The notes below the pieces were generated by a model. That model saw only the letters and a list, made by a program, of their open reading frames with translations, was not told the origin of the DNA and did no database searches. Of a DNA stretch of 64,000 nt, positions 41,594 through 52,754 are shown in pieces. The stretch is from Tyto alba. Taxonomy: Eukaryota; Chordata; Aves; Strigiformes; Tytonidae. Position numbers and translations under genes: made by a program. Location: assembly GCF_018691265.1 (NCBI RefSeq), contig NW_024881279.1:5857243-5921242 (forward strand), in the 5' to 3' direction. Position 1 is the stretch's first letter. Each line of letters starts with the position of its first letter.

Positions 41594-42872
41594 GATTCCT
41601 GTCTGCTGCCTGCTTCTTAGGGATTCAACTTGCCCACCTTCATTATCTTATGCCCTTTCGTTCCTACTTAATGTGGACTTTTGTGTGTTGGCATCTAGGC
41701 TGTGCCTTAATATATGCAGTGAACCGTTCCAATTCTGGTAACAGTCTGCTCCTGGGTGACAAAATTATCTTATGAAATACTCCTATTCTTTTGTGCCACT
41801 TGTTTTCTCAGGCAAGAGTTTCTTTGTTCTGTTCCCACTACTGAATTCTTCCAGCAGAATCCTAATACAGGGATCTTCTTTTGATTTTAAATTCTCAGAA
41901 TTTGAATTTTTTTCCCCAGTGCTGTGTAGTTTTGATTTCCATAAGTTAATTTTAGTGAATGCAGTACTTAAAATTCCAGTGAATGTGCTCTCTCTCTCTT
42001 TGTTATATGTATATGAGGGAAACTCAGTACAATTTCATGCATAAAAAGACACAAGTATGAAATTTAATAGTCTTTTTATCGATCTAAATATTGAGATGTA
42101 CCTGCCTTACAGAAAATATCTTCAAGCATGTTAACTCTGAGATGGATGCATGCTCAGAAGTGTAACAGATTATCACAACATAATATAGCTCTGCCATAGA
42201 ACTCTGTTTTAATGATCATGAATGTGACTACCCTGTAATTACATGATATTCTCTACATTGCTACCAAAAAGACTTATGAGCTGAAGTACAAATTACGTAC
42301 ACAATTTGCCTTATACTCTGCAGTGAATCTGGACTGTGTTTTATAGGAATTGGCACAGGAAAGCTATTAAAAGATCAAGCTAGAAAGCCCACAGGGGAAA
42401 GAATCTCTCCACTTCTCTGGAGAGAAAGAAGAAAAGTCAGCTTTTGCTGTAGTTTATGCAACATATACAAGTCTTAGCTTGTGTACTGTAATGTTCATCC
42501 TTGTTGACTCTAGATGGTGTGTTACACTGTACTCTCCAGGGCTTGTTCCATACAGGACAGCTCATAAATGTTGTGTGTAATTGGACAGGAGCATTTGTTC
42601 AAGGTAAAGGCTGGAGAAAATTACCTGATAGCCCCAGTGCAAGAGTTGGGTTCAAGAGTGGCACTGGGGTTGAAGAAGCGAGCTCGGACAGCTCTGCTGT
42701 GCTCTTGGTTTCCTATCTGGACACTTGCCCGCTGGGGGTAATTCTGAATTTGACACTTGATCAGGAAACAATATACCAGCTCCATAACAGCTCATCTGCT
42801 GAAACAATCTTCCTGTGAGTGCTTATGCAGGAGCTCTGATTACATAGAAACTGATCTAAAACCAATGTTTTC

Positions 42873-42894
42873 GGGGGGGGGGGGGGGGGGGGGG
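42873..42894 (+). repeat. Poly(G) tract, 22 bases
   Basis: Twenty-two consecutive G. A run this long can form G-quadruplexes and is prone to polymerase slippage and sequencing error, so its exact length should not be trusted. It is the only long G or C homopolymer in the window. Confidence 0.9.
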
Positions 42895-43232
42895 AAGAAA
42901 CTTCCTCCAGCCACTTACTTGGCCATAATGAGAGTTGATTAGAATGTGTGTCTGAAATGAACAGGAGACTGTAATGTCAATAAGCTCCAGACTCTACTGA
43001 GCTAAGCAAATAATAACCATAACTGTGAGATGAGCTAAAAACCTCAGAGAGTCTTTTGTTGCCTTATTAGGTGAAGTATGTCCATCTTTCCTCTGTGCTT
43101 TCTGGCAAAGGAAAGATGTGATATATGTTCTGGGAATATCTGTGTGGGAGGAGAGGGTTAAACAGTGATGAAAATGCATGGAAGTATAAATATGAAATCT
43201 GAGTGATTAACAAAATTATTTAAACAATTCAA

Positions 43233-43257
43233 TTTTTTTCTTTTTTTTTTTTTTTTT
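43233..43257. repeat. Poly(T) tract with one C interruption
   Basis: Seven T, one C, then seventeen T. A simple low-complexity tract. Confidence 0.9.
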
Positions 43258-43925
43258 GAACAGGAGTTTCTAGACAATATCAGAGCTTGTCTTTGCTTTG
43301 CTAATGATAGACTGCATAAAGATAAAAGCATCTTTTAAGCCCCAGAGTGCTTTTTAAGGTGTATTTTGTGCTTTGGGACCATATAAAAGACGCTGCTCTG
43401 TCTCTCCGGTAGTGATGTCTTAGTTGGTTGAAATTGTGCCATTTATGATGGGTCTCAGAACTTCTCTATGGGGGACAGATTTGAACTGGAACAAGAATAT
43501 CATTAGATGCTGTTAGATTATGGTGACCATATTGTAGCATTGCAATAAACATCCTCTCTAGACCTCTGTTTCTTGAACAATCTGCACATAAGCCAGTAGA
43601 ACAGTTTTATGACCTGTCAAAGAGACGTGCAAAAATACTGTAGGGCACAAATACTTGGGGCAGGAAGATGATAGGCCCCTTTGCAAACTGTCTTATTCAT
43701 GGTCCTGTGTTGTGTCATGTATCCATATAATGATGGGATCTGATTTTTTTTCCTCTTTAGAGAAATGATATCTATTTCTGTGGATCCTAACAATGAAATT
43801 TGCATTACAATGCATGGCCTTTCTAACCTTCTGCCTGAAATGTTCGAACTTTCCTTGATCATAATGATTAAAACTCTCCTGAGCATACAGTATTTTCTGA
43901 TGTTAAAAGATTTTATGACAGAAAA

Positions 43926-43951
43926 ATCTTAAGTTAAAATCTTAAGTTAAA
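43926..43951 (+). repeat. Tandem duplication of a 13-bp unit
   Basis: ATCTTAAGTTAAA is present twice head to tail (43926-43938 and 43939-43951). A small local duplication. Confidence 0.85.
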
Positions 43952-44871
43952 CAGCACATAAATATAATTAAATATAGAGGGTCTCACTTCCTTACATCTT
44001 CCTGTTTGGTGTATTGTTACAGGTTTCATTGCTTGTGATGAAAAGATGAATACAAAGTTCAAATAGACGCAAATAGGTCATCCTCTCTTGCCTGGGTGTA
44101 TCAGTATTGTGCAGCTGTAGTTGAGGTTTGCAAGATCTTTAACAAAAGTTCATTTCACATTCAGAACACAGACAGATTTGTGTTGCTGAATCCTTTTCAC
44201 ATCCACTCACCACACAAAAAGCATGTGCTAAATTGAGTTCAGCCCATAGCAACAGTTCTTCTGATAACCTTGGAATGCAGGCTGCATGGACAGAGGACAC
44301 TTTAAGTCTTTAGGAGGAATACTTCTTAAATAAGCCCCTGCTTTTACAATAAAAGCCCAATTTTAATAAAACACTCTCAAGCATTCTGTTTCAAGTAACT
44401 ACTGCACTTATATAGCCAGGTGCTCATCTTGCTTTTATCTCACCACTTCTAATACAATCTCAATTTATGGTTTTAAATTTTTTTCCTTCTGACTTTTGCC
44501 CAACTCTTTATAATTGTTCTTTTCTGTTTAACTCCATCCTTGCCATCTTGAAATGCAGTTGCCACAGCTGTTCAGTTTTTGCCATTTTATTTGTTCCATT
44601 ACAATGCTTCTGGGACTTTATATTCTATTCTTTATCACTCTAATCCAGATTTCATTCTGAGGAGAAGTAGCAGCAGGGAATCATGGACTTGAGGTGAGAT
44701 TTCACACTTTCTCTATCTTTTTTCTGGCTCTGAAAGGTAGGGGGCTGTGGGAGGTGCACAAACAAATACTTGGACTTTTTCTGCACTTTCCTCAGCACCT
44801 GTACCACCCAGAAAAAATCAGACTATTGTTTTTTTGCTCAAGCTTTCTAACAAATACAATTTGGCATTTTG

Positions 44872-44876
44872 GATGC
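44872..44876. repeat. Target-site duplication, left copy (GATGC)
   Basis: Five bases repeated exactly at 45371-45375, immediately outside the TG...CA ends of the LTR. Five bases is the usual duplication length for ERVL/class III elements. Confidence 0.8.
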
Positions 44877-44985
44877 TGTCCTGATTGGGGCTGGACTAGA
44901 GTTCCCGTTGGTTGGGCAGCGGGAGGAGCTGCAGCACCCTGAGACCCCAGGGGCTCCCCAGGTCCCAGTGCCCTCACCTGTGCGC

Positions 44986-45067
44986 GGGGGCGGGGGGAGC
45001 ACAGCTGGAGGGCTGGGCCCCGATTGGCCCATAGTCCGTGTCATGTGACATTGTGCTCACTATATAA
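44986..45067 (+). promoter_or_regulatory. Promoter of the ERVL-type LTR (GC box, CCAAT, E-box, TATA)
   Basis: In order: a G-rich GC box at about 44986-44995, an inverted CCAAT at 45023-45027, an E-box-like site near 45042-45049 and TATATAAAG at 45061-45069. The spacing is that of a standard RNA polymerase II promoter and predicts transcription starting near 45090, running rightward. All elements are intact, so residual activity is possible; actual use is unknown. Confidence 0.65.
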
Positions 45068-45236
45068 AGGCAGGAGTGGGCCTGGGGGAGGCTGCCACTT
45101 CTGGGAGTGTGGCTGTGGGGCCTGTGTGTTGGGGATCGCCAGCCAGGAGCAGGTGGGTGTCGGTCGGCGGGAGGTGAGCAGCTGTACTGTACCTTACCCG
45201 CTGGTACTGCTGTCAGCGTATTGTTCTGTTACTGTT

Positions 45237-45242
45237 ATTAAA
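45237..45242 (+). promoter_or_regulatory. Poly(A) signal ATTAAA of the ERVL-type LTR
   Basis: A common variant of AATAAA, placed downstream of the predicted start and conserved in the related LTR (reverse complement at 48952-48957). Confidence 0.65.
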
Positions 45243-45370
45243 CTGTTTTTATCTCAACCTGCGAGTCTCCCTTTGCCCCTCCGATTCCTTCCCCGTTCCC
45301 AAGTCAGGGGAGGGAGGGTGGGTGAGCGACTGCGTAGCGTTTAGCTGCTGACCAGGCTCAAACAATGACA

Positions 45371-45375
45371 GATGC
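45371..45375. repeat. Target-site duplication, right copy (GATGC)
   Basis: Exact partner of 44872-44876. Confidence 0.8.
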
Positions 45376-46254
45376 TTGCTGAAAGAATCCTGTTAGTGGT
45401 CTTACACTCTTTCATTTTGTACAATACAGTGTGCCTTGCTCACCTTTAAAAATTCATCTTTGTTTAACAATGGTGATGAAGGAGCTAGGCAAAGAGAGAT
45501 TAATGGGGACTAGGTGATATTTGTCTCTGTGTCCTGTCTGAGGCCATATAGCTTAACCACAAAGTTGGCTTGCAAAACAATCCAAGAACAAACAGATAAA
45601 TTCCCTTTCAGCAGATTATCACCTACTTTTACAGGTTAGGGTAATATAATCTAGGTAAAGTGTATCACATAAAACTCCCGTATGATAAAAGGAAGGCAGA
45701 AAAATCCCATTGAAGTTGAATGTACATGGAATATTTTCAGACTCACCTGAGTCTAGTTTAAATGGCATTGTGGCTACATATCTTTATCATTATACTTAGC
45801 AAAACTATTTCATGTTCAATTATTTTAGCCACTGAAAATATTTACTCTTACTACTTTTAATTTTGCTCTTCTGAATTTTTCCTATCACTAAGTTTCATCA
45901 TTTTTTCCCTCTTGATTCCCTCCCTTTCTAAAGAAACAAATTCTTATAAGTAATAGAGCCTTCCTATCGTCCCATACCTGGATATGTTGTGAGTCATCCT
46001 TTACATCAAGCTCTGCATATCTTTCCTCAGAAATTTGTTACATTAGCAATTAGTGATGTTGGTGTTTCTTACCTATGCTACCTCTTAGTTCCACCTGGAA
46101 TTTGGAAGTTTGATATAGAGAACTAGATCCTTAGTAGATGTAAATCAACATACCACTATTGATTTTAATTATCTGTGGTGTCTTACACTAGCTGATGATC
46201 TGGCCTAGAATAATTGTATAATAGATGGCTTGTGCATTTCAAGAAAGGAGGCAC

Positions 46255-46271
46255 TTTTTTTTTTTTTTTTT
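46255..46271. repeat. Poly(T) tract, 17 bases
   Basis: A simple homopolymer run. Confidence 0.9.
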
Positions 46272-47085
46272 CTTCACTGAAAGAATCCAGCCTTGTTGCT
46301 TGCACCTTTTCCTTCAACAGCAACATTGCTCAGGGGTAATGAGACTCTCCTAAAGCTTATCCTTTAACAGAAGCAGCATTCTTGTGGTACAGAAAAGTTT
46401 CTTCCTGAATTAGCTTTTACTAGTTCAAGATACCTTTGTAGGCTATGAAACCTGTATTCACATGGCAGTGGATCTGATTCTATAAAAGCCTTTCCACTAA
46501 TCAGTGTTGCTGGGATTTAACTTGGTCCCTTCTCTTCAAGCCTTGATGAAGACATAATGACTCAATGAAGAATTACTTAATACTTCTTCCTCAATGTTAA
46601 AGAATCACTGTGGATTTGAACATGATTGAATAAAAGGTTGGTTCTGAATCCCTGCTCTGACATCAGACAAGTGTGCCAGTATATTTTATGGGATTTATGT
46701 GCTAATTATACACTTTTTCTTGTTAGCCAGTCTGAGACTGGAACTGCCTTCTCCAGAAGACTCAAAAGCTTCCTCAATTTCTGTGCAAAATAGACCTGTT
46801 TCCATTGCTATATCTGATGTATACACATAGTAACTGGCACTCAGAAGCATATAAACTACAGGAAAGTTAAAAACAATTGACTAACAAAAAATGTGTATGA
46901 TTCTCCATCTGAAAAGACAAAAAAGGGAAAAATACAACAACAAAAAAAGTGAAGTATGGCCCTTACATGCTAGAGGAAGGACATTTGATACAGCAACACA
47001 GGTGACATCAAAACTCATCAGCAAAAATAGAACATTATTTTTAGGGTTAGAGATGGCAATTACAATCAACTTATACTCCTGATAA

Positions 47086-47089
47086 ATAT

Positions 47090-47120
<31 letters not shown>
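47086..47120. repeat. (AT)n microsatellite
   Basis: Alternating A and T with two CA interruptions, ending in eleven perfect TA units. It is likely to be length-polymorphic. Confidence 0.9.
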
Positions 47121-48951
47121 CAAATGTAAATAAAACTTTTTTTTTCTTCAAATGCTGTTCATAGAAAGAATGCATAGAAAGAAAGAGAATTTTGTTTGCC
47201 TCCCATGCAAGTAAAGAATAATTGAACTGTCAATGCCTTAAGCCAGTTCCTAGGGTGGTTTATACACACTGGGTTACAACAGTGACTGAAAAGTGATCAA
47301 AACACAGAGAGTGATGAGGGATTACTTAGGCTGGCTTCTCTCTGCAATGAAGTGAAGGCTGTGTTCCTGTTCTCTCCAGTCAATGCATGCCATGAAATAT
47401 ATGTATCCCATATGCTGGGATCAAATTCTAAACAAAATTGTTATAGACTATACACTGAATAATTCTACAATCTAGTCTGATTATGTGCAAATTCAATGTG
47501 ACACAGTCTTAATTTGACACATATAATTAAAGGTCATAGCAGCATTTCCTAGTTTCAGAGATTGATTTTTTTTTTCACCCTATCTCAGCTACTTTGATAC
47601 ACTTTAAGGAAAATTTTATCTAGGAGAATAATCACATCATTTTTAAAACTGCTTTTCATCTTCATCTTTTGTGAGCAACATTCACTAAAAAGAGTATAGA
47701 CAGTGACTTCAGGGAGGCTGTTTTCATAAATAAGATTGCACACTGTAAATATGAATTAGACCAGACTGGCTTTTTTTGTAAATGCACAATCCTGCCTATA
47801 ATGGTATTCAGAATTTGCTTTGACCCAGGTTTATTAAATTTATCATACATAGCCACATCACAACAATTATTGTTGGGGTTGAAGACAGGAGATGGTGAAT
47901 GCTGAACTGTACAGCACAGCTGAATTTTGAAGATAGGAACTGTGTTTTAGATAGATGCTCATTTTACAGAAAAGCTTTGTCATTCAACAAGTTTGTATAT
48001 ACGGGGAGTGCATGCGTAGCTGGATGGATAGGGAAGGTGCCTGTTGAGCGCTGGATGAATATACTGTTGTGTGATGTGAGTGTGTAATGAATGTGGTGAT
48101 GCTGTGGTGAAGAAAGTCACTGGATATTTTGAGCTGTGAAAACTCCTGTTCCTTACACGTGGTAGAGAGAACTCAAGGTCATGAAACCTGGGCTCCTGTT
48201 GGTTATTGCAGGTAGCAGTGGTTTTGCAGGCCATGATTCCTGAGCCAGAAGAACCTTTCATAAAACAATTATTCAAGTGCCTACCTCTGCAAGCCATGGA
48301 CACAGCTGAGCATATCTAACTCATGCAGTAGAAGTCCCTGAACACAACCACTGTAATCAGTTCCTTAACAAAATTTTTGCCCTCATATTATAGACTGACA
48401 CAGCATTCCACTTTCTTCCCATGGTATGAGACATAAGGAAAACGTAACCTAAGCAAGAACTCCAATGTAATACTAATGCCTAAAGTAACAGTGAAAGAAA
48501 ATATCTTTCTGAAAACAAACAAAAAAGCCCCATATGCAAGCTCATGAGACTGGAAGAGAAAATAATTTCTGTCTAAGATTTACCAATCAAGAAAAGTGCA
48601 TGAAAAAACAGGCCAGCAGCTTTTCTGCTGCTTATCTGAGACCTGAGTAGTCAGACCATCCTGATCTTGAGGAATAAGGTTTCTGTGAAGCTGTGTCTGA
48701 ATGCCTTTATTGAATTTCTGAGTGTGAATTACTTAACATTTTAGCTGTGCAGCAGAACTTGGAAGAAAGAAGTCACTAATGGTTGGGCTAAGGTACTGTA
48801 TCATGCTTCTCTGATATTAAAACTGTTGTGGTTTGGGCCTGATCGGCAACCAACCACCGCAGCTAATCACCCTCCCTTCCCCCTCCCCACCTGGGAATGG
48901 GGGAGGGGATCAGAGGGGTGAAGGGAGACTCGCAGGCTGAGATAAGAACAG

Positions 48952-48957
48952 TTTAAT
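48952..48957 (-). promoter_or_regulatory. Poly(A) signal ATTAAA of the truncated LTR
   Basis: TTTAAT on the plus strand. It matches the position and context of 45237-45242 in the complete LTR. Confidence 0.6.
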
Positions 48958-49160
48958 AATGGCAATAAAATGAAAACAATAACGATGATGGGGGAAAACA
49001 AAAAGAAATATATAAACAGGCAATGTACAGCGTAATTGCTCACCACCCGGTAACCAATATCCAGCCCGTTCCCAGCCAGCGACCCCGAGATATGAAGATC
49101 CCACAATCGCAATCCCGGAAGCAAGAGAGAGAGAGAGAGCTCCTTCCCAACCACCCCTCC

Positions 49161-49167
49161 TTTATAT
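49161..49167 (-). promoter_or_regulatory. TATA box of the truncated LTR
   Basis: TTTATATAGT on the plus strand, giving ACTATATAAA on the minus strand, the same wording as the other LTR. With U3 lost upstream, the promoter is probably weak or dead. Confidence 0.6.
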
Positions 49168-49366
49168 AGTGAGCATGACATTCGATGATATATTCCATAT
49201 TAGTAAAATGTTTTCAAAATAAATAATTCTCCCTCCTGCTAAGGAACAAATTTACTACAAAAATGGTTATGACTCCTGAGTTTCTTTTACTGTCATGCTT
49301 CTCTTTTGGGTTCTTAAACACCCTGTCAACTTGGGGAGCAAGAAGTTTAATGAATAAAAATGGCGG

Positions 49367-49617
49367 AAAAAAAAAAAAAAAAAACAAAAAAACACACCAA
49401 AACAAAACCAAACCAAACAAACAAACAAAAAAACAAAGCAAAACAAACCAACCAACCAACCAAGCAATTAAATAATAATGATAAATAGTGAAAAAGAAAA
49501 ACAAAAACAAAATAAACAAACAAAAAAACCCACAAAACCAAAAACCCACTCACTCCACCAAAAAAAAAAAAAAAACAAAAAACAAAAAACAAACCCCAAA
49601 AACAACAACAGAAAAAA
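49367..49617 (+). repeat. Long A-rich low-complexity tract, (AAAC)n/(AACC)n type
   Basis: Roughly 250 bases made almost only of A with scattered C, in shifting AAAC, AACC, ACCAAACC and AAAAC units. It is the longest simple-sequence block in the window and lies about 170 bases right of the truncated LTR. The open frames on both strands through it (poly-Lys/Gln/Asn on plus, Phe/Leu/Val on minus) are low-complexity artefacts. Confidence 0.95.
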
Positions 49618-51994
49618 ACAGAAGTTACCTCTAAGTTTACTCACAAGGTCATATCTATGTTTAAGCACTTTGCTGAACTAACTTCTGCTATTAGGGCTCT
49701 GGCAAGGACTGTCTCATATTTTATGTATGAACTCAAATCCCTGGTTGATGTTATAATATAAACTCCAGTGATTATTTTTAATGTTATGGCTGAAGGTAGC
49801 AGTCAGCTGCTGGATCCCATTGCTCTAATAGATGTAGACTATGAGGCTGCCCTTGTCCTGAAAAGTTTACAGTCTAATTATTAGTTGAAAGCAGTCTGAG
49901 GATCAACAATTTCATACCTACATACACATATATTTTTCTCCTCAGTTCCCCAAAGAGATACACAAAACCAAATCCGCACTCCACTTAAAGCCGCATTTAA
50001 AGAGAAAGAGATGTAGTAAATAAGGCTCAATCTGAGGGGAGAAAAACATGTGAGTAGGGTTCCCAAGTTGCATGGAAAGTAGAGGTTTTGAAAGAAATAT
50101 GCTTGAAAAGCTATTATTTTATTAGGCAGAACCTGTTCACATAAATTGGACAATAATCTATGAGAGTCAAATAAGTAATTTCCTATAAGTTTACATCTTT
50201 ACCAAAGATAGACTTAGAAAAATAACATCGAAGTCCCGAAAGAGTTATGTAGACAGATTCTAGGAAATTTGATAGCTTCCTGAACAATGGCCTTAATGCA
50301 CTTCATCCTATATGATCAAGCCTGTGATGTGACAGAAAAAAGTTAATAAAATCAGGGCTTAGAATAAATATGCAGGAGTTTTTAAAGATGGTATAATATA
50401 AGTCTTTGTTGTTTCAATTTTGTACAGAAAAAAAAATCAAGAAATACAAGCAATCAAGTACTATAAAAACAACAGATACTATATCTCATGTAAAAGGTCA
50501 AAATTACATTCTGACATCTTTAGGTTTGCCAAAGTTGTAGTTAAAAGTTGCAATCTACATTACGAACTGTACTGCAACCTTAAACATAGATAGGTCTATA
50601 TTTAGAACAAAGCAACATTGTTAGTGCTTTGCTAAAGTGTTGTCAGAACGGTCTGTTTTCAGATGCACGAGACAGACCCAGTTTGTGCAAGGAATCTCAA
50701 TCAAAGCAAACCCACCTTCGAACTTCCATTTCAGGTCCAAATGTTCCATGGCTCTGCGGCTCCTGCACTTCTGTTTCTCTCCAGTAGTCCATCATTCTTA
50801 GATCATGTCCTGTCCCACTTGTCATCTCTTCTACAGACCACACAGAAATAAAATTCAGGATAAAATGATACAGGATTTTTCTGCATAAAGTGATGGGTAC
50901 TTTCTTTTATAGCAAAACCAAAACCAGCTAAATGCCAAGCAATAAGGTCTTTTCTCTGATCATAAGGGAGAACTACACCACCACTGTCTACAAGAATATA
51001 AGTCTTAGATACATAATATAAACAACATGATGTATTGGTTTGCAGATACAAAATATCACAAGAAAATTTCACATACTCCAGAAAACTATGACCGAAACTT
51101 GATACTGTTGCTTTGACTTAATATTGTGCCATTGTAAAGTTTTGCTGCCTGCCTCAGGTTTTGGGAGCAGACTCTCAGTATTTCGAGTACATACCTGGAG
51201 AACAACAAAGATGATCTAAAAGTTCCTGCTATGGGGCTTGGTAACCAATAAATGATGCAAGAAGTGAAGAAGATGTGAGCTCTTGTCATTTATGGAACTG
51301 TGCAGGTGTTTATTTGCCTGTGGTTCACCAGGAAAATCCTTTCCTTTTTCAAGTGTACTTTCACAGGAATTGCTGCCGTACCCATCCTGCATTAATATTC
51401 AGGATCTGCACTCATAATCCATTGCTAAGCAACACTTAACAAAATTGATCTTGCATTAAGCAAGCTCTAGAGCTTGAATAATACATTATTTCCTCTTTCT
51501 ACTTATAATCAGTGAACACCTTTGGTTGCCTTCTGAATGTCACAATATTAAAACATTTTATTTTAAATACAGATTTTAATTGCTAAAAAAGTCCATTTGG
51601 ATTAAGGATCAGATGTAAATTTGCCCTTGGTACTGTCTAATGCTAAGAGTAAATAAATTACAAAAACTGTTCCACCTTTGAAGAATGTGGAAAAACTTAA
51701 AAACTGAAAGGAATGTAATACAGAGCAGCCATATCCCATTTTGCATTCAGATACATTGAGGGCAATACCTTGTCAGCAACTGTGTGTATATCTTAAGCAT
51801 CTCTGTCACTGTTTATTTATATTCTGCATTAAGATCACACAACTGTGTGCATTTATATGCTGAATACAGGAGTTTCTGATTGCCATACATGAATTTTATG
51901 TACATAGAAAATAACCTTGCCTCTCTGGAGTTTTCTGAATGGCTGCTGGAGATGGAATTCCATGCTTTGAAGTTGCTAGAAATTACCTGGCTTG
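49618..51994. other. Unique non-coding DNA, no gene seen
   Basis: AT-rich sequence with only short chance open frames (90 codons or fewer). No repeat or regulatory structure was recognised. Confidence 0.6.
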
Positions 51995-52245
51995 TCTTGT
52001 AGCCCATTTCTCTGCTACTGCAGGATAGCTCCCCTGAGTATATTCACCAATGCCTTAATCATCCTGTTCTTAAGAGTCTCAAGCAATGTCTCCTTTGGGA
52101 GATCACTGCACAGTCTATTAGATCTTAGTGCTAGACAATACTTATTTATGTTCCTTCTATATTTATTAAGCCAGAGTCCTCCCTGCCTCTTTCCTTCCCC
52201 AGGCCCTGCTACACCAGTGCAAGAGAGAAAGTGGTTTCCCTGTGA
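51995..52245 (-). mobile_element. Relic of an ancient CR1-like LINE, 3'-end part
   Basis: The plus-strand text around 52045-52245 (phrases such as TCTATTAGATCTTAGTG and TTTATTAAGCCAGAGTCCTCC) has the wording I associate with the antisense of CR1 LINE 3' regions in birds and reptiles. It is heavily mutated, lacks the 8-bp CR1 terminal repeats and has no open frame. The second segment at about 52755-53015 follows in the order and at roughly the distance expected for one element. Identification is from memory of the family, not alignment. Confidence 0.5.
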
Positions 52246-52754
52246 TTACTGAAGGTCTAGGTGTTGGGATAATTATGTATGCTACCACTGTCAAGTATTT
52301 CTTTACTTCCATGGAATTATTAGATGTCTTAAAAGTAAAAATTGGGCCCTAGAGAACACGAATTGATTCATTTCAATTATTTCACACTTAATTTTATAAG
52401 ACAGTTTTCTAAACTAAATCTGAAATATAATTTCAATTAAAAATTCCTGACAGGATCAGACAAGGTGTTAATTTGTTGACATCTCCTATGCATTACTTTT
52501 ACTTATGCTCTCTTTGTCTCCATCAAATAATCTAGTACCCATGGTGTAACATCTATGTGAGGAACTTTAATCACAGGCTCTTCCAAGAATCTGTACTTTG
52601 CATTTAGAAGTGTATGAGTTGTTTAAATGAATAGAGAATATAAGCTCTGTACCATTTTCCCAAGGGACTTTTGTAAAATTAATCAAGATATTCCACGTTC
52701 TTGTCTTGGGATTTATTTTTTTTTTTTCTATTTGTCTTCATCAGTGTAAAACTT
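52246..52754. other. Degenerate sequence between CR1-like segments
   Basis: AT-rich sequence in which I cannot recognise CR1. If both neighbouring segments come from one insertion, this is its decayed middle. No coding potential is seen. Confidence 0.4.

Larger units (their letters stand above)
35492..44871. other. Unique non-coding DNA, no gene seen
   Basis: Open frames reach 134 codons (36681-37085) and 122 codons (38186-38554), with no recognisable protein features. The block contains a poly(A) run at 40485-40508, a small 18-bp-period duplication at 41562-41593, a G homopolymer at 42873-42894, a poly(T)-rich run at 43233-43257 and a 13-bp tandem duplication at 43926-43951. Confidence 0.6.
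44877..45370 (+). mobile_element. Solo LTR of an endogenous retrovirus, ERVL-type, complete
   Basis: The 494-bp element begins TGTCC and ends ATGACA, with exact 5-bp target-site duplications. Its U3 is strongly GC-rich. It holds a GC box (about 44986-44995), an inverted CCAAT (ATTGG, 45023-45027), an E-box-like CATGTGAC (about 45042-45049) and a TATA box (45061-45067). An ATTAAA poly(A) signal lies at 45237-45242. A block of about 55-60 bases after that signal nearly matches the reverse complement of 48905-48962, showing that the truncated LTR there is related. No viral genes or primer-binding site adjoin it, so it is a solo LTR. A plus-strand open frame of 106 codons inside it (45024-45344) is a composition effect of the GC-rich LTR. 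The family name needs a repeat-library search; the songbird affinity is my recollection of this LTR type. Confidence 0.9.
45376..48823. other. Unique non-coding DNA between two inverted LTRs
   Basis: About 3.4 kb of AT-rich sequence with no coding potential and no retroviral gag/pol/env-like reading frame. Because the flanking LTRs point in opposite directions and only one is complete, this is not the inside of a provirus. It contains a poly(T) run at 46255-46271 and an (AT)n microsatellite at 47086-47120. Confidence 0.7.
48824..49198 (-). mobile_element. Truncated ERVL-type LTR, related to 44877-45370, opposite strand
   Basis: Read on the minus strand it has a TATA box (49161-49167), an ATTAAA signal (48952-48957), the same block after that signal as the complete LTR, and a 3' end of similar wording (CAGGCCCAAACC, against CAGGCTCAAAC in the other copy). 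The U3 upstream of TATA keeps only about 30 bases before running into unrelated DNA, so the enhancer-bearing part is missing and no target-site duplication can be found. The right boundary is approximate. A short (AG)n run sits at 49124-49139. Its R/U5 differs from the other copy by many substitutions, so the two come from different insertions or subfamilies. Confidence 0.8.

Noticed and set aside
43370..43420. TATAAAAG at 43382-43389 followed by a pyrimidine-rich start-like stretch
   Set aside because: No LTR ends, CCAAT or GC box and no downstream exon; a lone TATA word is expected by chance in AT-rich DNA.
45024..45344. 106-codon plus-strand open frame
   Set aside because: It lies wholly inside the GC-rich ERVL-type LTR, where stops are rare by composition; LTRs of this kind do not encode proteins.
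48867..49181. 104-codon minus-strand open frame and an overlapping shorter one
   Set aside because: It lies inside the truncated LTR; the sequence is regulatory/R-U5 DNA read by chance as open.
44877..49198. A provirus spanning the two ERVL-type LTRs
   Set aside because: The LTRs are in opposite orientation, one is truncated, the complete one has its own target-site duplication, and the 3.4 kb between them has no gag/pol/env-like frame.
49214..49681. Several Phe/Leu/Val-rich or Lys/Gln/Asn-rich open frames on both strands
   Set aside because: They are translations of the A-rich simple repeat and have no protein character beyond low complexity.
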